Source of the DNA: Calorimonas adulescens
Lineage (GTDB): Bacteria; Bacillota; Thermoanaerobacteria; Thermoanaerobacterales; UBA4877
Direction: 5' to 3'
Length of the DNA: 64,000 bases
Assembly: GCF_008274215.1 (NCBI RefSeq)
Contig: NZ_VTPS01000001.1
Coordinates: 236,029 to 300,028, forward strand
The stretch's first letter is position 1, and every line of letters begins with the position of its first letter. The notes beneath the pieces were generated by a model. That model ran no database searches. It worked only from the letters and a program-made list of their open reading frames with translations, and was not told the origin of the DNA. Positions 60,294 to 64,000 of this stretch are shown one piece after another. A program made the translations under genes and the position numbers.

Positions 60294-61331
60294 TTATGGA
60301 TAAATTGCCGGTAAGTTTAATCCAGTGTCTTCCGGCAGCCCAAAAAGGTTATTCATATTTTGAACAGCTTGCCCCGAAGCTCCTTTAACAAGATTATCTA
60401 TAGCAGATACTATAATTAACTTACCCGTATGCTCATCATAAGCTAAACCAATGTGGCAATTATTTGACCCATAAGTGTCTTTTGTTCGCGGGAATTGGCC
60501 ATCGTCCAGTATTTTAACGAAAGATTCGTTACTATAGAATTCTTCGAAAGCTTCCCTTACTATATATAAGGTAATACCATCTCTTAATTCACAGTATATA
60601 GTGCTTAGAATTCCTCTTGTCATGGGCACCAGATGAGGTGTAAAAGTCACTTTTATGTTAGATTCAGAAAGATAACTTAGCTCCTGCTCAATCTCCGGCG
60701 TGTGCCTGTGACAAGCTACACCATAGGCTTTTACACTCTCATTGCACTCTGCATATAGATTAGCAAAGGATGGTTTATGACCTGCACCAGATACACCCGA
60801 TTTAGAATCGATGATTATACCTTCTGTTTTTATGAGGCCATACCTTAACCCAGGAGCCAGCCCTAAAATTACACTAGTAGGATAACATCCAGGATTGGCC
60901 ACCACATTAACGTCTTTCATCTCCATCCTGTGAATCTCCGGAAGACCGTATATTCTTTTTACTTTCTGATCTATAAGTGGAACAGGCCCATACCATTTTT
61001 CATATACAGAAAAGTCGTTAAAGCGAAAATCGGCACTTAAATCTATGAGCTTTTTATTCTTAGCCACAACCTCGTTAGCCAAACCATAGGCATGACCATT
61101 GGGCAATGCAGAAAAAATCACATCGGATTTTCTTATAATCTCTGCTTCGCACAGTTCATCGAATCTTAAATTAATATATCCTTTCAAACTGGGGTATAAG
61201 TCACTATATTCTCTACCCTCATGATTATTAGATGTGATACCTACTATATCTACCTCAGGATGTAAAGACAATATCCTTATTAGTTCCACTCCTGTATATC
61301 CTGAAGCGCCAACAATACCTACTTTTATCAT
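60294..61331 (-). CDS. argC: N-acetyl-gamma-glutamyl-phosphate reductase
   Basis: 345 aa. VGIVGASGYTGVELIRIL, FSALPNGHAYGLANEV, catalytic Cys in VVANPGCYPTSVILGLAP, SGVSGAGHKPSF, and LVPMTRGIL. First gene of the operon argC-argJ-argB-argD-carA-carB; argF, argG and argH are not in this window. Confidence 0.97.
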   Translation of the reverse strand: MIKVGIVGASGYTGVELIRILSLHPEVDIVGITSNNHEGREYSDLYPSLKGYINLRFDELCEAEIIRKSDVIFSALPNGHAYGLANEVVAKNKKLIDLSADFRFNDFSVYEKWYGPVPLIDQKVKRIYGLPEIHRMEMKDVNVVANPGCYPTSVILGLAPGLRYGLIKTEGIIIDSKSGVSGAGHKPSFANLYAECNESVKAYGVACHRHTPEIEQELSYLSESNIKVTFTPHLVPMTRGILSTIYCELRDGITLYIVREAFEEFYSNESFVKILDDGQFPRTKDTYGSNNCHIGLAYDEHTGKLIIVSAIDNLVKGASGQAVQNMNNLFGLPEDTGLNLPAIYP

Positions 61332-61474
61332 ATAGAACCCCGCTTTCCTATTTATTCTTTACAAGTTGTACTGTAATCCCTATCTTGATACAATAACCTC
61401 AAATTTAATACCTATGTATTCAAGAAACAGTAATGTTAGGCAAAACCTCCGTTTCGCATAAATAATATTTTTTT

Positions 61475-61488
61475 TGCATAATAATTCA
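61475..61488. promoter_or_regulatory. ARG box downstream of the argC promoter -10
   Basis: On the minus strand TGAATTATTATGCA, close to the ArgR consensus TGAATWWWWATTCA (two mismatches), located just after the -10 near the transcript start. Confidence 0.6.
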
Positions 61489-61499
61489 TCATTTATTAT

Positions 61500-61528
61500 A
61501 TTATAATCGGTGCCAGGCAAAAATGCAA
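61500..61528 (-). promoter_or_regulatory. arg operon promoter
   Basis: TTGCAT, 17-bp spacer, TATAAT on the minus strand, with leader of about 160 nt before argC. It lies between two ARG-box-like sites. Confidence 0.72.
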
Positions 61529-61540
61529 TATTTTCTTGCA
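61524..61540. promoter_or_regulatory. Second ARG-box-like inverted repeat over the -35
   Basis: TGCAATATTTTCTTGCA, palindromic TGCAA...TTGCA, overlapping the -35. Together with the downstream box it suggests ArgR repression by arginine. Confidence 0.5.
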
Positions 61541-61560
61541 TAAAAATAACAGTGTAAAAC

Positions 61561-61996
61561 ATATCACTTTTTAAATTACGTTATCTTTCAAAACTCCTTC
61601 ACAGAACCTGCCAAGTATCACTTGTCCTGTGATTGATGATTGATATAACTTTCAATGTTTATTTGCATTTTGTTATATGAAGGTTGTAAAAAAGGAAAAA
61701 TTTAGATTTGATCACGAATGGTAATTTTATATACTTTCAGCCCTATCAATATACTGACAAGACTGAAAGTAAGGTTTTTATGAAAGCAGATAGAACAGAT
61801 TTGAACTCCTGACAATTCAAATATATATAATAGTGCCGCTCAGATAATTTAATGTTTATAACCAAAATTAGAGTCGAGATTAAGAACGCTGGCAGCATAT
61901 ATTGATTCAGCTGTTAAAAAACATAAAATTACGGTATGATCTGGCTGACAAATTTTCCGGAAATCACACCATAAATGGAATAATTCATTTATTACA
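61561..61996. other. Non-coding gap between arg promoter and MATE gene
   Basis: AT-rich. ACTTTCAG ... CTGAAAGT form an inverted repeat around 61732-61770, followed by a T-rich stretch on the plus strand. A short frame (SRLRTLAAYIDSAVKKHK) near 61870-61930 could be decayed coding sequence but matches nothing I know. No terminator of the MATE gene was clear. Confidence 0.4.
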
Positions 61997-63367
61997 TCAT
62001 TCCCCTAAAGTTTTTATTTTGTGGTCATAGATGTATTTTATAAAAATACTGCAAAATATTAAAGCCGAAACTTCCGCTATAGGAAAAGCCCACCAGACTG
62101 CATTTAACGAACCAGTCCTGGATAGTAAATACGCCGCTGGCAAAAGTACAATAAGCTGCCTTATTATTGATACAATCAGGCTCATCATTCCATTCCCCAG
62201 TGCCTGAAATACAGACATAATAACTATACAATACCCAGCAAATAAAAAACTGAAACTAATTGTACGCAGTGCTGGCACTCCAATTGTCAGCATATCGTCG
62301 GAGGCATTAAACAGTAGAAGCAGTTTATCCGGGAAAAGCTGAAAAACAGTCAGGCCAATTAACATAATGCAAACTGCATAGAGCACACTCAACTTGATAG
62401 TCTCTGTAATGCGCTCTTTCTTTTTGGCACCAAAATTATAAGAGATGATAGGTACCATACCATTATTAAGCCCAAAAACCGGCATAAACACGAAGCTCTG
62501 CAGCTTGAAATACACGCCAAATACTGCAGTAGCCGTGGCCGTAAACCCCATAAGGATTTTGTTTATACTATAGTTCATAAGAGAACCAATTGTCATCATA
62601 ATTATTGACGGAATACCAACATAATAGATCTCCTTTATAACCTCACCATCTGGTCTAAAATCCCTGAACGAGAGAATGATCTCATGATTTTTTGAGATAT
62701 TGAAATAAATAGCCAGCATCATAGCAGTGGTCTGTCCAATTACTGTGGCTACAGCTGCACCAGTCACCCCCATCTTTGGAAACCCAAAATATCCAAAAAT
62801 AAGAATTGGATCCAGAATGATATTGACTATAGCACCGGATGACTGTGTAACCATAGTATAAATAGTTTTCCCAGTAGATTGCAGGAGTCGTTCAAATGTT
62901 AGCTGTCCGATAAGGGCAAAAGAAAATCCAGTACAGATGCCAAGATATTCTCGCCCGTACTTAATGATTTCACTAATACCAGTTTGCGATTTAAAAAAAG
63001 GCTGTACACCAAAAAAGCCAAACACTATAAACACAATACAGCTTAGCAAACCCAAAAAAATGCCATTGTTAGCGGCCTTACTGGCCTTTTCAGTGTTTCG
63101 CTCACCAAGACTTTTTGACAATAGAGCGTTGATACCTACTCCTGTACCATTTACTATTGCAATCATAAAGCTCTGTACTGGAAATGCCAGTGAAACAGCT
63201 GTTAGAGCATTTTCATTGATTTGTGCCACAAAAATACTGTCAACAATGTTATAAAGAGCCTGAACCAGCATAGAGATAATCATCGGCACCGACATTGTTA
63301 TCAGCAATTTGTTGACGGGCATAATACCCATTTTATTTTCATCCTGTCTTTCCAATACATTTTCCAT
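61997..63367 (-). CDS. MATE family efflux transporter
   Basis: 456 aa from the ATG after TTGGGAGGTG; an 86-codon open extension upstream lacks membrane or known features and is discounted. About 12 hydrophobic segments; LLITMSVPMIISMLVQALYNIVDSIFV start (in part MSVPMIISMLVQALYNIVD), NGTGVGINALLSKSLGER, ILIFGYFGFPKMGVTGAAVA, VPIISYNFGAKKKERI. Na+ or H+ driven drug/organic-cation exporter, NorM/DinF-like; substrate unknown. Confidence 0.94.
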   Translation of the reverse strand: MENVLERQDENKMGIMPVNKLLITMSVPMIISMLVQALYNIVDSIFVAQINENALTAVSLAFPVQSFMIAIVNGTGVGINALLSKSLGERNTEKASKAANNGIFLGLLSCIVFIVFGFFGVQPFFKSQTGISEIIKYGREYLGICTGFSFALIGQLTFERLLQSTGKTIYTMVTQSSGAIVNIILDPILIFGYFGFPKMGVTGAAVATVIGQTTAMMLAIYFNISKNHEIILSFRDFRPDGEVIKEIYYVGIPSIIMMTIGSLMNYSINKILMGFTATATAVFGVYFKLQSFVFMPVFGLNNGMVPIISYNFGAKKKERITETIKLSVLYAVCIMLIGLTVFQLFPDKLLLLFNASDDMLTIGVPALRTISFSFLFAGYCIVIMSVFQALGNGMMSLIVSIIRQLIVLLPAAYLLSRTGSLNAVWWAFPIAEVSALIFCSIFIKYIYDHKIKTLGE

Positions 63368-64000
63368 TAGGCAGCACCTCCCAATAATGTAATTGCCACT
63401 TTTAAAATTATATACCCGGCTCAAATACAAATTTTTATGAAATACATAATACGCCCAAATGTCCAAAAGTACGCAAGGGTGTTTTTGCGCTATTTTTGAA
63501 TCGCTTTGGGCTGAATAAGAAATACTCATATCACAACAATAAAATTTCAAATTGACATGTTTCATTTGATAGTAATAATAATAAAAGCCCCAGGAACAAT
63601 CCAGGGTTTTCTTGTGTTCATGCAATATCTAACATTTATTTCGTATTTACACTACTTCACACTACAGTGTGCCATGTGCCAAAATGTTATGCTCTATACT
63701 AAGGATATATATCTGCATAGACGCGAGATTCATCCTTTTTAACATAGCTATCCGTCACATCTTTTTATAGCGTTATGAATGAATTTTTAAGAATGCCTAA
63801 TTTCAGCTTTTTGCTCATAAGAATAACCACTCTTCTAAATAGAGCACTATATGATAGAATAATACATAGCTATCTAATTGTCAATAGGATAAAGGCTGCT
63901 CGATCGCGTCAAGTATTTTTAGGTTATTAAAGACCTCACCATAATGAATTATCATAGGAAAACGTTATGTATGTTTAATCCAACATTAACAAAATTTATC
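63368..64000. other. Long leader/intergenic region upstream of MATE gene
   Basis: No gene seen up to the right edge. A consensus -35 (TTGACA, minus strand, plus positions 63879-63884) with TATTCT 17 bp on could be the MATE promoter, giving a leader of about 480 nt. CACACTACAGTGTG near 63656-63669 and GCCCCAGG...CCAGGGT near 63588-63610 may form small hairpins. No known riboswitch class recognised. Confidence 0.4.

Noticed and set aside
61860..61935. Transposase or regulator fragment in the gap downstream of the MATE gene
   Set aside because: The short frame matches no motif I know and has no companion frames or inverted repeats.
63368..63625. 86-residue N-terminal extension of the MATE protein
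   Set aside because: No membrane segment or known domain, starts without ribosome site; ATG at 63367 has GGGAGGTG.

Overview
This window reads as chromosome of a low-GC, endospore-forming anaerobe of the Clostridia. The support is a SpoIID/LytB-domain protein, a BofC-like protein, two CotF-type coat proteins, a type III glutamine synthetase, strong GGAGG-type ribosome binding sites and frequent TTG/GTG starts. The species cannot be fixed from sequence alone. No rRNA, tRNA, CRISPR array or intact insertion sequence was seen.

Positions 1-13.8 kb are the early, lysogeny and integration end of a prophage (or phage-like integrative element). A long leftward early operon starts at a repressor-controlled promoter near 10.17 kb. 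It carries Cro-like and HTH regulators, a C-type-lectin-fold (DUF6273-like) protein, a membrane-anchored lytic transglycosylase, a PD-(D/E)XK exonuclease with a Bet/RecT annealase, a replisome organiser, a DnaC-like loader, a RusA resolvase, a DUF5131 radical-SAM-like protein and an HD hydrolase cut by the window edge. Rightward lie the repressor, two accessory genes and a large serine recombinase. A 12-bp GGAYTGTCC iteron family occurs inside the replisome-organiser gene and again, around an AT-rich core, upstream of the recombinase. The element abuts the 3' end of queA, where tgt usually follows.

Positions 13.8-35.4 kb are host genes: queA, spoIID-like, ruvBAC, bofC-like, cheW, yebC, cysK with a nadE remnant, a split TauE/SafE exporter, yigZ, a divergent Nudix gene, an Orn/Lys/Arg decarboxylase, a glycosyltransferase, an M23 peptidase/bactofilin pair, a DppA peptidase, coat proteins, a MocR regulator and an SsuABC-like ABC transporter. 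Positions 35.5-43.2 kb hold a quinone/flavin redox island: ubiX, ubiA, ubiD, polyprenyl synthase, NusG-domain-II protein and lipoprotein ApbE, divergent from a membrane-extended NDH-2. It resembles part of a flavin-based extracellular electron transfer locus.

Positions 43.4-52.5 kb are dominated by nitrogen control. An ANTAR-domain response regulator lies just downstream of glnA, and both glnA and the separate type III enzyme glnN have leaders with a terminator and a competing hairpin whose hexaloop is AAGGGY. Trx with a CsoR-family repressor, a macrodomain protein, DeoD and a CAP-domain protein lie between them. Positions 52.6-61.5 kb are an arginine/carbamoyl-phosphate operon (argC-argJ-argB-argD-carA-carB) with ArgR-like boxes at its promoter. 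A MATE transporter closes the window. Several decayed genes (nadE, a CoA-binding protein, a DUF1858 protein) lie between intact ones.
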